Positions 26,101-38,271 of a stretch of 64,000 nt of DNA are shown here, in pieces. The notes beneath the pieces are model-generated. The model did no database searches. It was not told the origin of the DNA and saw nothing but the letters and a program-made list of their open reading frames with translations. Position 1 is the first letter of the stretch; each line of letters begins with the position of its first letter. A program made the translations under genes and the position numbers. Origin of the DNA: Anarhynchus alexandrinus. Lineage: Eukaryota; Chordata; Aves; Charadriiformes; Charadriidae. The stretch is from the NCBI GenBank assembly GCA_008711295.1, contig VUYV01000020.1:3397296-3461295 (forward strand), in the 5' to 3' direction.

Positions 26101-27611
26101 AAGTGATGTAACTGGCTAGCGCTCCTGGGACTGCCCCTTGTGACATATTAGGAAAACCAGTGGAGAAGAGGATGTGATATAAAGCAGGGGAAGTAGCATT
26201 TCTTTAATGTGGACTTCTCTCCAGCCACCTGCTCATTGCTTTTCCTGCCCCTTTTCTGCCTTGTGGTCTTTCCTTGTAGTGGTTACATTCTCTTTCCAGC
26301 TCACATCAGACCAAAAGATATATCACATCTGATTTTAGATTGTTGATGGCCAAAGTCATTCTTTGCATTCAGCAGCACTGTGGAGAAAGTCCCAAGGAGT
26401 TTCTCAGCATAGATGCTCATAAACCTACCCATTTGGCTCTGTGAACCAGTATTTTCATGACCAGTAACAGAGCGCACCAAAAATGCATGTAGCTGGAGTT
26501 ACAGCCAGCACAAAAATATTTTTTCCAAAAGGAACAGAGGGTCAGAGTGTAACTTGACCTGCTGTTTCATGCTGCTTTCCTTACAGAGAAAGTAAGGCTT
26601 TATCATTCCCACTGCTTATCCAGCTGAGAATAAGGATGAGGCCCAGATTACGATTTCGTTGTCCCCATGAGACTGTCAACTGCACACAAGCCAAGCACAG
26701 GCATGGGAGACTGCCAGTCTTACTGTAATTTAGTCATTTTGAGGAGCTCCGTAGTTCTTTCAGTGCCACAAACATGGTGAATAGAGTAAGGGAAGAGATA
26801 GCATGAGTAATCTTGGCTTAAAACTAAAACACTTGAGCCAGAAAGAAAGACTCTTACAATATTTTTTTTTTTCTTTCTGTAGGTAGTGGACAAATAGAGC
26901 TTAGTTTCCTATGGGTTTATATCTTTCTTTATTTTCCCCTGTAAATCTTCTTATCACAATAGCCTCTGTTTATAACTGTGACCTTTATGACATCAAAGTT
27001 AGTGCTTATTGGTTAGCGGGGTGGTGGCAAATGTTGCACCTGACATCTTTCTGCTTGTTCTTCAGTGGGAGACCCAATTTTGATGTCTTTTTGCTGCCAG
27101 AGCTAGGAACTATATAGATTTTTCACACATGTACCCATTCCCCCAAGTATACAGCCTTTTGAGCCACTGTGGGATGAGAATATGGAGGGTAACTCACTGT
27201 TGGAAATTCCAAATTCACTTGCTACACAATCTGAATTCTCTCTTATTTGTCATTCTGCACAGGAAAAAAAAAGCAGTATTACATGTACTTGATGCTGAAA
27301 TTATAAAATTGCTTTAGAAATTTAATGTGTTGATGGCTTTCTTGGGAGTGGTTGTTGTTTGAGGATAAAGGGAACCGTAACTAAGACCTTCCTTCATCCC
27401 ACCTTAACCTTCCCTCTCCATTCTGGAGAGGCAAAACCTTTGACTTAGTGAGAAAGTGGTTTCTGAGTTACAACTCTGGATGAACGCGTGCGGAGTGGCA
27501 TCAGAGCATGCTCTGCACTGAGTGAAGTAGATGGGCTTCCCTGCTCCCTTCCTTGTCAGCGAGCAATCTTTGATGCTTGCCTGTCTATATCTCTTACTTC
27601 TTTTCTCTCAG
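23115..27611 (+). other. DAAM2: DAAM2 intron (4.5 kb)
   Basis: Contains a MIR-like SINE at about 23900-24085. Otherwise it is unique AT-rich sequence without recognisable genes. A 149-codon minus-strand open frame at 24603-25052 shows no family features. Confidence 0.75.
23900..24085 (+). repeat. MIR-like SINE (decayed)
   Basis: The series GTGTGGCTTTGAACAACCCTGGGCA (23959-23983), TTTGCTTCCTCTCTGTCAAATGGCAG (to about 24009), ACCTACCTCTCACAAGGG and a tail GTTAGTATTTGCAGAGCAGTTGAAAAAG follows the MIR core and 3' order (tgtgaccttgggcaa, tcagtttcctcatctgtaaaatgggg, acctacctca, tgtaaagcgctttgaa). The tRNA head is unrecognisable. Old insertion. Confidence 0.7.
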
Positions 27612-27743
27612 GAACTGGATTATCAGAAGAGACGCGTACGGGAATCAGGGGACAGGTTCGTTCCCGTCATGAGCGATTTCATCACTGTGGCCAGTTTCAG
27701 CTTCTCGGAGTTAGAAGACCTTCTCAATGAGGCTAGAGACAAG
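27612..27743 (+). CDS. DAAM2: DAAM2 exon, FH2 C-terminal helices
   Basis: Exactly 44 codons in phase 0 (279-322), [23 protein letters not shown] through E-A-R-D-K. Acceptor is TTTTCTCTCAG and donor is [29 protein letters not shown] is the DAAM FH2 signature near the post. The Val-Pro-Val-Met-Ser form is DAAM2-like, DAAM1 having Val-Ser-Val-Val-Ser. Confidence 0.95.
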
Positions 27744-29800
27744 GTAAGAATACCCTTTGAAGTGTTTGGGGTTTCACTGGCTCAGTAAAAAGCCTGAATC
27801 AAAATGGAAGCAGCAATTTCAGCTGCTGGGACTGTCGTGAAAATTATAGTAGACACTGAAAGTATTTTAGGCTGAAGTTTCTTGTTTTTCCTAATCTTGT
27901 CTATAGCAGTTTAGAATATGTTTTAGGATTAAAAGAAGGTTCAATGCTCTTGCCCACTTCTTGCTAATGTTAGAAGAAGTAGTTATCCATGTGTGACATA
28001 GAATTGCAATGGCAATGTCTGTACCAGTATACCACACTGTGCCGTGGTGTTGAAGGGACTTCTGAGAGATTGCCTTTTAAGTGATCTCTCAAAAAGAAAT
28101 CCTTCGGTGATTAGTGATAGTGACCTCATATCTTTTATCTTCTGCTTCTGACTTGATCCCACTCTGTTCATTCAGCTGGGAATATTTGTGCCTCATTTCG
28201 TTCCTTTAAAAATGCACCTCTGGGTAGTTTGGTAACCCTGAATACCTGATCTTTTCAGCTTACGCTTCTCTGTTACTGGTTGTATTTCATTGCAAGGATA
28301 GAAATCCCAAACATGTGTGGTTTGTCCGATGTTCTTGGATCCCTCTTACACAGCCAGCACCGTGTGTGTGTTACTGTTCAGGTGCTGCTGTGATCATTTT
28401 GTCCTTTCACTGTCTGCACCTCCATTACCAGATTTGTACAACTAAGGAGGAGCTTGTTCTTTGCTGATGATTGGAGCCTGGCACTAATCCCTCTGTCTCT
28501 CAGCTGAATGAGGAAGAATTTATATGAAAAGATCATGAGCATATGAAAATGTTTAGAGAAGAGCAAGGTCTAAAGTAAACGATATGTAATGGCAAATCTG
28601 CCCTTGTTGGCTGGCATGTTAAAAGTCCTTGGCTTTATGAAGCAAATGTGTTATTTCTTTTGGATTGAATTGTTTCCACTGCTGGTGTCAATCCTTGCAG
28701 CGTTAAGGGACCTATTGCATTATTAATGAAACCTGTGCTGTTAGATTGGTAGGTTCTAGATTTTGAAGTATGGGCAAAATGCAGGCTGAGGACCTGAACA
28801 GTCAGACTCCTCAGTCATCCTGTCGCTCTGCGGTAATGTCGTTTTGTAATTCAAAAGCATTTCCGTGCTGTGGAGATAATGTTAGTAATACTGACTTGCA
28901 GCTGCGAACACCAGGGGCTACTGGCTGTCAGCTAGAGCTAGCTGCCCTGGCAAATGCCAGTGGGGCAGTAGTTGTTACGACACTCAGAAGGCAAAGCTGA
29001 GCAGTCTACCACTTCTTAATGTTGTATGTAAAATTTGTGGAGAAATAACGTGCCTAATTTTTTCATTGCTGTCAAGTTGCTTGAGAAGACTCAAACCCAT
29101 TCCAGCGTAACAATATTCACACCATACTGGCTTTATAATCATAAAACCAATGTTTTACATTCTATGTCTCCACTAAATTTACTGAGAAAAGCTCAGTTTT
29201 CTATGGTTTGGGGGCTTCTGTTTTACGATGGGGTAAATTTTTCAACTTCATTATAGTTAGGTATGCATTTCTGGAAGCAAATTCACTTTGTCCTTGGCTT
29301 AGAATGCCCGCTTTTCATTCAATGTTATAGGTGGTGGTGGTCCTTTTGGCACACTAGGACAAAAAGTCCAATGTGGTATCTTTACAAGGTCAGTCAGGGG
29401 TTAAAAACCAGCAAGTGGTACATGTCCAGCACAGCAATGCAACTTTTCTTGATCAGGCACTTGCAAGAAAAATACCGTTCTTTTGCTTTAAGAATAACCA
29501 GAGAATCTCCCTACAGACGGACCAATATGTCTGGAAGTTGTTGCACGCTTTTTTAGACATAGCCAACATAAAGCACTCGACATAAAGAGATGTTTTATTT
29601 TAATGACTATAACATGCTTAGGAAACATTTTTCTACCTTCTCCTAGCACACCCTTACTATGTTTGAACACATGCCGTTCCAACTTCTGCTCAACCTATGG
29701 CTTTGGTTCTTCCACTGGCAAAAAGCTGCTTTTGGACTCCTAAAAGGGAACTGTCTGTCCTTACCAATGCTGAGCTATTTCTCATGTTTGCCTCATATTA

Positions 29801-29865
29801 TTTTTCCCCTCTCTTCTTCCTCTTTTTCCTCCTTTTTTCTGAAAAAAAAAAAAAAAGAGAAAAAG
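29801..29865. repeat. Pyrimidine tract followed by A14 run
   Basis: A 40-base T/C tract runs straight into 14-15 A residues and a short A/G run. The two halves are partly complementary, so the transcript could form a hairpin. Low-complexity intronic sequence. Confidence 0.7.
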
Positions 29866-30059
29866 CTGGAAATTTTCAACAAACCAGATGTGCTTTGCAA
29901 TGCCTATAACATCTTCCAACCTCAATGGGCTCTCTGTGTTTGTTGAATCACAAGCTTTTTTCTTACCATGGAAACCTACAATATTAGGTTTACTAGCCAA
30001 TTAAAGGAAGACAGGGACCAAGACATCTGATTATCCCGTTCTTTTTTGATTTCTCAAGG

Positions 30060-30310
30060 CAAAGCAAATTGAAAAAATGGTAGTGGGAGAGAGAGGACTT
30101 TTAAAAATATCCTAATGAGCCCAGGAAGAATTGGTCTGGTTCACAGATTTATTAGTAATAATGAAGCCCTAGTTTTAACAGCTGGAGTTGGATATCCTTC
30201 TAAATATAGATGTGGCTAATTGATTGCCATGAGTTAATCAAAACCATGTTTCCTCAGCTGGGATTTAAAACAATACAAATTATCTTTTCAAACCTGGGAA
30301 GTTTTTTATT
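30060..30310. promoter_or_regulatory. Candidate conserved non-coding element
   Basis: Unique sequence with dense homeodomain-like cores: TATTAGTAATAATG near 30153, GGCTAATTGATTGCCATGAG near 30215 and AGTTAATCAAAACC near 30232. It looks like a deeply conserved enhancer rather than a repeat. There is no alignment behind this call. Confidence 0.25.
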
Positions 30311-32934
30311 TTTTTAAATGTCTTTAGTATTAGCAAAAGTCATTCCTGTATTCCTTTAAATTATGGAAACAATCCATTACCAAGGTGTGGTGCTGACCTT
30401 CTCTGCAGAGGATATTTTTCACAATCCCATGCCGTACTTTTTTTGGCTTTTTTGCTTAAACAGGACCATTTACAGTTAGCGGCCATGGGGAGGAAGTGAT
30501 ATTTTAAGTTTAAAGGGCCAGGTTGTCAGACACAGGCATCCATGTTTGCAGAGGAAGCCTTGTAACTGTACTTATCTTCATGCAGTAAACAGATGGCTTG
30601 GTTAAGAACCGATTGAAAACTTAGACCGACTCTTTAAACAGGCTCCCTAGCACAGCTGGTTCTTGTTCTTTTTGTGTTTTTCTCACTTTCAATACCACTT
30701 TATAAGGGAATATATAGATTAGATCAAGGGATAATGTTTTCTGCCATTTTCCATAAACTGGAAGGTGGGGGCAGGAGAAAAGGAAATACTGCCCTGGAAT
30801 CCTTCACCAGTTTTTACATGTTCAAATAGATGAAAAAAATGACTTTTTCACATCAGAAAAAACAGAATGGGGTTGAATTTTGTTTGTGAAAATTTTTCCC
30901 TGTGCTTCCTATGGGGAAAGAATGAAAATGCCCAGCCAGAGGAACAGTGACCTCCCATGGTATGAATTATATTTTCCTACTTGAAAAAGGGGACATTTGC
31001 CCTATATGAGGCTTCACAACATACTTAAATGTTGACAAGTATGAACTTAGATTGCTAAACTGCTTCGTAACTGTTCTACTTTGTCCTTGGTTTATAACAA
31101 ACCTGAATGTTTTGGATCTTCCTAGAAAAAAGTCTGCATAGTCAGGTATTGCCATTCCTATGATGAATATCAAACTTAAGCATCTCTATAGAAGCACAAA
31201 GGAGGCCACTGCCTAGGCTGATGAGGAGGGTAGGAAAGCTGTCCATCACCAGTCTTTCTCATGACACCTCCTCTATAGCAGGGTGTTTATCATCATGGAG
31301 ACTGGAGTTCAGACTCTGCACGTGCATTTAATAAGCTTAGCACATATAGTAACTGTTTTGAAGAACAGCAAGGCAGTGAAAGACAAAATCCAGTTAAGAA
31401 AGTCATCATTAATGGCAGAATGCTATGAAGCACAAAGAAATACTGCAGTCCAAATGCCAGATACAGGCGGTGCACTTCAGCAATTCATTTTGGGGAACCA
31501 GTATTTTCTGTCAGCCACTGGGGCTAATGAATAAGGAAAGGATGAGGATGGAGACTGAGTAGGTCAAGATGGGGTGTGTTACCAAGGACACGGGCAGGCA
31601 CCACAGCCTGCTGTCAGAAACAACCATTTGGTACATAAATTACATAGCTGTTGTACACCAACTTAGAACTGCAGATGCTTCAGGGCAGGTTGGCATCTAA
31701 CACATCAGAAATGTCTATAGCACCTGTGTCTTGATTTTGGGCCTGCCAGAGTCACTTTCAAACTCCCGGGATAATTCTAGAAGAGCATTTAGGTGCCTGC
31801 CTAATTATTGCTCCTTCCATTAATGGATCTGAAACTGATTTGAACTGCCTTGGTTCAGGATTGGAGTCTTCATAACAGCAAACTCCAGATTACTTGTCTG
31901 GGGAAGACAGTTCATGTTGCATGGCTACATGGTGTAATTCGTTTCTGCATTGGCTCCTTCTGCAACAGCAGACAGGACAGACAGCAGGAAATTTTTATCA
32001 TGGCTGTTTTTCCTCCTCCTCATAGAGCCCCATTCCTGCCATTTCCAGAGCTCTTCTGCCACTGTTTAACATTTCATTGGCAAGCACAGCAGAGAGTGTG
32101 CACGCTGCTGTCCCGCTTTCCCTCTCCCTGCTAAAATGGCTTTTTAAAATAAACAACTGTCTAAACGATTTGCTTTGGCAAGAGGATGAATTCAGTGGAA
32201 AGTTTGGCAGAGGAAGCGGAGCTGGCACTGATCTCATGGACCTGTTATATCATGGAGCTTGGGGGCCCTTATGGTGTGGAAATGAATTTTTTAATGAAAA
32301 AAAGAGATACCATCCTGTATCACAGTGGAAAACCTGCTGAAACACAGTTTTCCATCTTGCTTTTGCCCATGTCATCTGTCCCCGAATGACTTCAGGAATA
32401 AGCAAGTTTCAGCCCTCGTTCTGTGATATTATAGCACGTCACAAAATTCTGGGAAGAGTTTTGCGTGCATGAGGACTTAGCTACAGATTTCACAGTTGTG
32501 CGCAAGAGCAGGTACTGTTTGGCAGGGAATCTGCCTGTGGAGCAGTCGAGTGGTTTGTACAGGGCGACACAAGTCCACAGAAGAGAGGGCTGGGGTCCAG
32601 AGCACCTCAGTCTGTCTGTGCTGCCTCTTGCACCCTGAGCAAGGCAGACAGTGTGCTTTTAGCCACTGTGGGCAGGTGGGAGCCTGAGCTTCTCACCACC
32701 ATAGGGAGGCTGCCTCCAGCAGCTCACTGCCCCTTGTCCCAGCACCGGTGCTTTGAAAAAGCATGTGTGATCGCAGAACCAGAGCTACAGGGAAATAAAA
32801 GAAGTAATAAAACCGGAAGGGTCTGTTGCAGTTTAAACAGTGAAAAGACAGCGTGGCGCTCTTTACAATAGTGCATTGAGTTGATGTAGTGCCCTACAGA
32901 CATGAACAACTGATTTTTTACCATTTGCTATGTC

Positions 32935-33085
32935 AGATTAGTGGGGTGACGTTTTCTGTTCTGTAACAAATGGAGAAAGGAAGGCTCAGAGAGGGAGCAT
33001 GAGTTCCCAAGCCACATCATGGGCAGAGTTGGCAGCAGAGGCTGGATCTCCTGACTTGCCTTCCTCTGCTCAGTCAGCTTTTTTC
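32935..33085 (-). repeat. MIR-like SINE in reverse orientation
   Basis: The + strand reads AAATGGAGAAAGGAAGGCTCAGAGAGGG, then GAGTTCCCAAGCCACATCATG, GGCAGAGTTGGCAGCAGAGGC and TGGATCTCCTGAC. That is the order of the reverse complement of a MIR-family core (aaactgaggcacagagagg, ttgcccaaggtcacacag, gcagagctggga, ctcctgac). Diverged, old copy. Confidence 0.65.
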
Positions 33086-35926
33086 CGGAGGCGGTAGAGA
33101 AAGAAGGAAAATGTTTACTTCAGTGAACTGCAGATTTCTCTGTTGTAGTTATTTCGGTACATCTAGCTCACACATTTTTGCTTTTCGTCTTTCAATGCTT
33201 TACAGTAAGTGATTGTGACCTACTTAAGCCATGTTACAGGGCACCAAAGAGGGGCTGTTCTCAGCCTCCTCCTTGCTAAAGACCACAACACCTTATACTC
33301 ATGAGTGTCTCTGGAAGGCTCCCAGGCTGCTGGGTCTTTCCAGCACGGCAACACCGTTTTTCCTCTGAGTGGCAGTGGGGAGGCAATGGTAATAGCCCCT
33401 CTGCCAGTGTGACAAGAACTAGCTGGTGCTGGTAGTCGGGTGACAGGCCATGTGCAGAACATTTGCAGACAACACCACCCTCTAATGGAGACTTCCATGT
33501 ATGTAGGATCCAAGAGCCCCAGGCAAGGACCCCCTCCTTTTCAACCCTCAGCCTCCCTAAGAGACTAGGAAACCCCTATGGGCATTCATGGGCTCAAACC
33601 AGCTTGGATCCTGTGTGTCCCCTCGTTCACCTTTGCTGTGCACAGGAGGAACACAAGGGATAGGTGCAGCACATTGCCAGGTACAACAGCCGTCTCCTGT
33701 GGGCTGCCCCTGGACTTCAGGCTTCATAGGAGCCGGACAAGCCTTCCTTCTAGCCTGGAGCTCTAGTTACTGTTCTTAATTTGTGCCTTATTTTCAATTT
33801 GCATAGGAGTTAACCAGAAGTTAAATGGGAAGAGTTAGGTAGCGCATCTCCTGTGAGCAATGAGCTTCTGGTGCTCTGTGTGCTCAAGCAGCGGTGGCAA
33901 TGCCTGTGCTGAAGTCTTTCTCTGGCACTCCTGCTCCCCTGGCTGATTGGCATGTGGAGCAGGCAAGCCGAGAACATATAGGACATGGAGATGTGTTATC
34001 TCCCTCTGTGGTATTGACCGCCTGTATTGTCTCTGCTGGAGAGCTGGTGCTGGTCAGTGTGGATCAGCGTGAGACATCTGCACTTTCCTAACATTCAGGC
34101 AGACTGTGTGTACATTATATGCAGAGAAAATGCATATATACAGAGAGGGGTGGGGAGAGGGAGTAGGTGTGCATACTTGTGTGTATGTGTCTTCAGAGGT
34201 TTCAGAAAATAGGAGTTAAAACAGAGAAATAATCTGTTGCTGTTTACATGCTCTGAAGTCCCTCTTTGACTTGCTGCTGCAGTGCTTCCTTCAACTCCTG
34301 CCATGTTTGGTAGCTCAAAGCAACTTGCATTTCTTCCAACACTTTTTTTTTTTTTCCCCAGATACTTTGGGTTTCTTTGTTTGTTTCTGGCCGAGAACGC
34401 AGCCTTTTTAAAGAAAAAAGAAGCTATTGCTTCAAACTGCTCTGTGGGCCTGGCAGGGAAAGCAGAGGAGGGGAGACGCAGAATCTCTCAGGCTGTGCCA
34501 GAAGGAAGCTGCTTTCCTTGGAGATTTCTTCCCCCTGCAGCTGACTGGGAGACATTGTTTATGCTTTACCTGGTGGAGGGCCAGAGGGTTTTATAATGCC
34601 TGCTTCCAAACTCACTTTTTCCTTGGGATTGGAGCCTGACCTGTTCTTACTCTCTTTTCCTTTCTGCAAGAGCACCCACCTAAGGAAAGGGAATCTGGGC
34701 TGTGTTAGTATGAGCTGAATACATGCACAAGAGAGTTTGAAGGCAGTCCATAGCCTGGGAGAGTCTGGGTTTGGTTTGGTAAATGCTGAGGTCTGTAAGG
34801 GTGCTCTGCTGCTTAGTGGTGGTCTGTTAAAGTGCTAGCAGGGAATGCTAGGGGAGCTGTGTGTCAGGGCACCAGTGCCATCAGCGATGTGTTGCTGGTG
34901 CTGACTGTTGAGATACAGAGGTGTATGAGTGAAGGTAGTTGGACAATGACACAGCTTTCGGATGTGTACACTTATATAGGACTTAAGGGACATGTGCGTA
35001 CATGCTGTTGACAGACTGTATGTGCGTGCATTTGAGTGCATTTTGGTGAGTACAGAGGCATGCTTGTGAGTGTGAGAGAGCAAAGAAGAGAGTACAACTA
35101 CTGCAGGACTGATGTCCAAGAGCCAGGGGTTGCTGTGAATTTACCATATCCCAATCAGGACTGCCCTGTGACTGAAGTCCTGCCAGTTGGCTGCCTCCAC
35201 ATGCATCCTGCAGCCTCAACATTTGCCTTTTAAAATAAAAGCCACTTGTGATGTATTCACTCTCTTTTAAGTCTGCCCGGGAGCCCTGGCTGCTTTCCTT
35301 GTCCCTCTCTCATGCCATGTCTGTCCTTAGTCTCCTCTCTCCCAGGCAACACCCTGACTCAGAGGACTCCAGAGTGAGGGATGACATGGCAAAAGGCTGC
35401 TGAGAGGACAGACTGTAACATTATTGCAAAAAAACCCTTCTAACTCCAGCCATTTAAAATGTGGATTTGAGGGGAAGGTGGAAGGGGAAAGGATGGGCTA
35501 AAACTTCTTGTTTGGTAGTTAGGATGGACTAAAGCTACTTGTTTCCCCAGCTAGCTCACTGTCTTCCGTGCCCCTGCTGTCCCACAGCTGGAGCTGAGAT
35601 GTGGCCAGATGGTCGTCGTCCTCTGAAATTACTCCATCACCCTCAGGCACTGAACATGTTGTTTTTTGTATAAGTGGACAGCTAGTGCTCTCCAACATGG
35701 TTGCCGCGTGTTGCCCAAAGGATATCCAGGAGAGCAGATTCTTCAGGGACAGAGGCACCTGCCTTAAGGGGAAGCACTTCTGTTGCTGGGGGGTAGTTTC
35801 TGCTCTTGCCACATGAACGCTCAGAGGGTATTGAATTACATGTGTGGTTACTCATAATCTTTCCTTGCTGTCTTCACCAAACTGCCTGCCTAATTATTGC
35901 TCTTGTGTTTTCTGCCCCCTTGACAG

Positions 35927-36097
35927 TATGCCAAGGCACTGAAGCATTTTGGAGAGAGCGAGGGCAAGATGCAGCCAGATGAATTTTTTGGCATCTTTGA
36001 CACTTTCTTACAGTCATTTGCAGAGGCCAAGCAAGATCTGGAGAATATGAGGAAGAAAAAGGAAGAAGAGGAGCGCAGGGCACGCATGGAGGCCATG
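35927..36097 (+). CDS. DAAM2: DAAM2 exon, end of FH2 and basic helix
   Basis: Exactly 57 codons in phase 0 (323-379), [10 protein letters not shown] through R-A-R-M-E-A-M. Acceptor is TTGACAG and donor is ATG|GTGAGG. The [15 protein letters not shown] segment closes the FH2 domain. It is followed by a strongly charged E/R/K-rich helix ([13 protein letters not shown]) linking FH2 to the DAD. The open frame running past the donor into the intron is not coding. Confidence 0.96.
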
Positions 36098-38055
36098 GTG
36101 AGGACCCTGACACAGGAAGGTGTTTCCTTCCATTGCCTTTTCATGTCTTGAGAGAATGGTTGAGAGCGCCAATTCCAATTCTCATGTCCTGTCACTGTTT
36201 TATGTCCTTCTCCCTGCTATGTCTCTTTGGCATCGTTCTCTTCACAAATGATGACATTTTTCGTGCTGGCTGTCCTCTCAGGTCTCAGGCGCATACTGTT
36301 TGGCTCCTATATTACTCTCTTTTGGGTTCAGATACCAAATCTGTTCTGCCCCGGCCCTTTGCAGGATGGTGCTGCCCCTGCCCAGTGCCAGACTGTCCTG
36401 CTTTCGGGCTACAGGCTCTGTGCAAAAGCTCTGGGAGCCAGATCTCCCTCGGTCCTGCCAGCTGGTCAGCTTCCACTCAGACTCCATCATCATCTGCTGC
36501 CTGCCTGTCGCCTGACAGCACACGGTGACACAGCGAATGCCCTGGCGCCTGCTGCAGCCCACACTGGCAGTACTTCTTTCTGGCCAGCCTTAATGGCTTG
36601 ATTACTGGGGCTGCGTCTGGCCTTGACATGGTGAGAGAGCTTTTGTGCATCATTGATTTTGCTGCTGGGAGACAGACGTGTGTGTCCCCAGGGGTTCGTG
36701 TGAACCAGCCTCCCCCTCTAACCTCAGCCTTTCCTGAGGCCTGAGAACGGCTCAGCAGCCGCTGCCTCCGTCCCTCCTGCTGGCGCTTTAGCCCTGGCTG
36801 CCGCCATGGCCCCAGGCCTCGCTGTGGGGAGTCGCTGCTTTAGATTTTTGCTGTGCCAAAAGCACCGGTTTATGCCTTTCGGAAGAGGAGAGAGGTAAAA
36901 AGCCAGAGTGTCAGCAACCTTACTGTTGGACACAGGGATAAAATGCCAGGACTTAGGATCAAATTTCCTCTCAGCCAGCCTGGAAAGTGCAGGAGCCTGC
37001 TGTTAAAGCACTAGGATGGTTTTGTAGGTGTAATACACCATGAGAGAGGTTGCAGTTTGCTTATGGAAAGCAACGTGGTCCTACAATGTGGGACTAGCGC
37101 GCAGAGCGAGCGACCTGCTTCCTGACAGCTGCATCCATCCCTTGCCATTTCTGCTAATCTTGGAGCTGAGCAGTGGAGGAGGATAACTGAGCTCCCTGGA
37201 GCTACTCTGGGGAGACCGAGGGCATCGCCTATCCAATGATTTGTAAAATCAGCAGTTCTGGTTCATTGCTCTTTGTGTTTATAACCAGTTTCTCTTCCCA
37301 GAGTCGAGGCAATGTGCCATCCTCTTCCCATCACTGCAACGCACTGCCTCCATCCAAACATGAGCTGTTTGGTGGACAGAGTTTCTGTTGATGTTTTAAT
37401 ATTTCACACAATTTTCATTCTCCAGTGTGTTTAGCTTGTGGCTTTCTGAGGCTTTTCCTTTCTCCTTTTGCTCCTTTTGCAGGACTGCAGCCTTTCTGCC
37501 TGTCGATTTCGCTGGCTATGCCCCAAGCACAAAGCTGTTTGTGACTATAGTAGTGACTGTGGTTTGTGGAGACACATCAAAACTAACTTTAAACCCAGTA
37601 GGCTAGGCACTGTCAGCATAGTAGGTGCTGCCACACTAAGGTCACTGCAAGCCAGGTCCCAGAACCTGGATAATTACCTATGCATCACTTGTAGACTGTC
37701 ATTTGGCACAGTTACTTTGATGGCACTATCCTACTACAAAATTAGTGCAAAACAGCAGCAGCATAGACAGATTCCATGTGTCCTCTTTGCTCCAGGGTGG
37801 TAGTGCTTTGCGAGGCAGACATATGATGCTACTCATTCCTCATTTCTCCTGCTTTCTGCTTGCTTGTGTAGAAGAAGGAAAACCTAGCATTGGGTGCCTG
37901 TTGCTCTTGGCATAGGTGATGGCCTTGTGGATAAGCTCCTGATCTCTTTTTTCCCCCTAAACTGTATTGATACACCTTAGCTGCTTCTTGGTAGTGTACC
38001 TAGTGATTTGGCATCTCGGTTGGCTAATCTTAAATCTATGTGTCTTTCTCCACAG
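36098..38055 (+). other. DAAM2: DAAM2 last intron (2.0 kb)
   Basis: Holds a small CpG-richer patch at about 36720-36870 and a 336-bp open stretch at 37468-37803 whose sequence looks repeat-like but is not assigned (see findings). The acceptor is TTTCTCCACAG. Confidence 0.75.
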
Positions 38056-38271
38056 CTAAAAGAGCAGAGGGAAAAAGAGAGGCGACAAAAGAAAGCGAAA
38101 GCTGGAAGCATCTCCGAAGAGAGTGGGGAGTTTGATGACCTGGTGTCAGCGTTAAGGTCGGGTGAAGTCTTTGACAAAGACTTATCCAAGCTCAAGCGTA
38201 ACCGCAAGCGTTCGGGGAACCAAGGCTTAGAGACAAGCCGGGAGCGGGTGGTGACAAAGCTAAATTATTAA
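38056..38271 (+). CDS. DAAM2: DAAM2 last coding exon with DAD
   Basis: Encodes residues 380-450 and a TAA stop at 38269-38271. [13 protein letters not shown] continues the charged helix. [16 protein letters not shown] (403-418) is the diaphanous autoregulatory domain, which binds the N-terminal DID to hold the formin closed until Rho/Dvl activation. The basic K-L-K-R-N-R-K-R (424-431) is the usual DAD-flanking cluster. The ending E-R-V-V-T-K-L-N-Y, with Tyr last, fits DAAM2, DAAM1 ending in Phe. The summed CDS in the window (1,353 nt) is a multiple of three. Human DAAM2 is about 1,070 residues, so about 42% of the protein is here. Confidence 0.97.
   Translation, partial: LKEQREKERRQKKAKAGSISEESGEFDDLVSALRSGEVFDKDLSKLKRNRKRSGNQGLETSRERVVTKLNY

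Larger units (their letters stand above)
27744..35926 (+). other. DAAM2: DAAM2 intron (8.2 kb)
   Basis: Largest well-defined gap after the 8.8-kb intron. It contains a pyrimidine/A-rich low-complexity block at 29801-29865, a candidate conserved non-coding block at about 30060-30310, a reverse MIR-like SINE at about 32935-33085 and a TG-rich stretch at about 34165-34192. No recognisable coding sequence. Confidence 0.75.

Noticed and set aside
37060..37160. Possible tRNA-derived SINE head
   Set aside because: Only a GGGACTAG-like fragment is similar and the rest does not follow MIR order.
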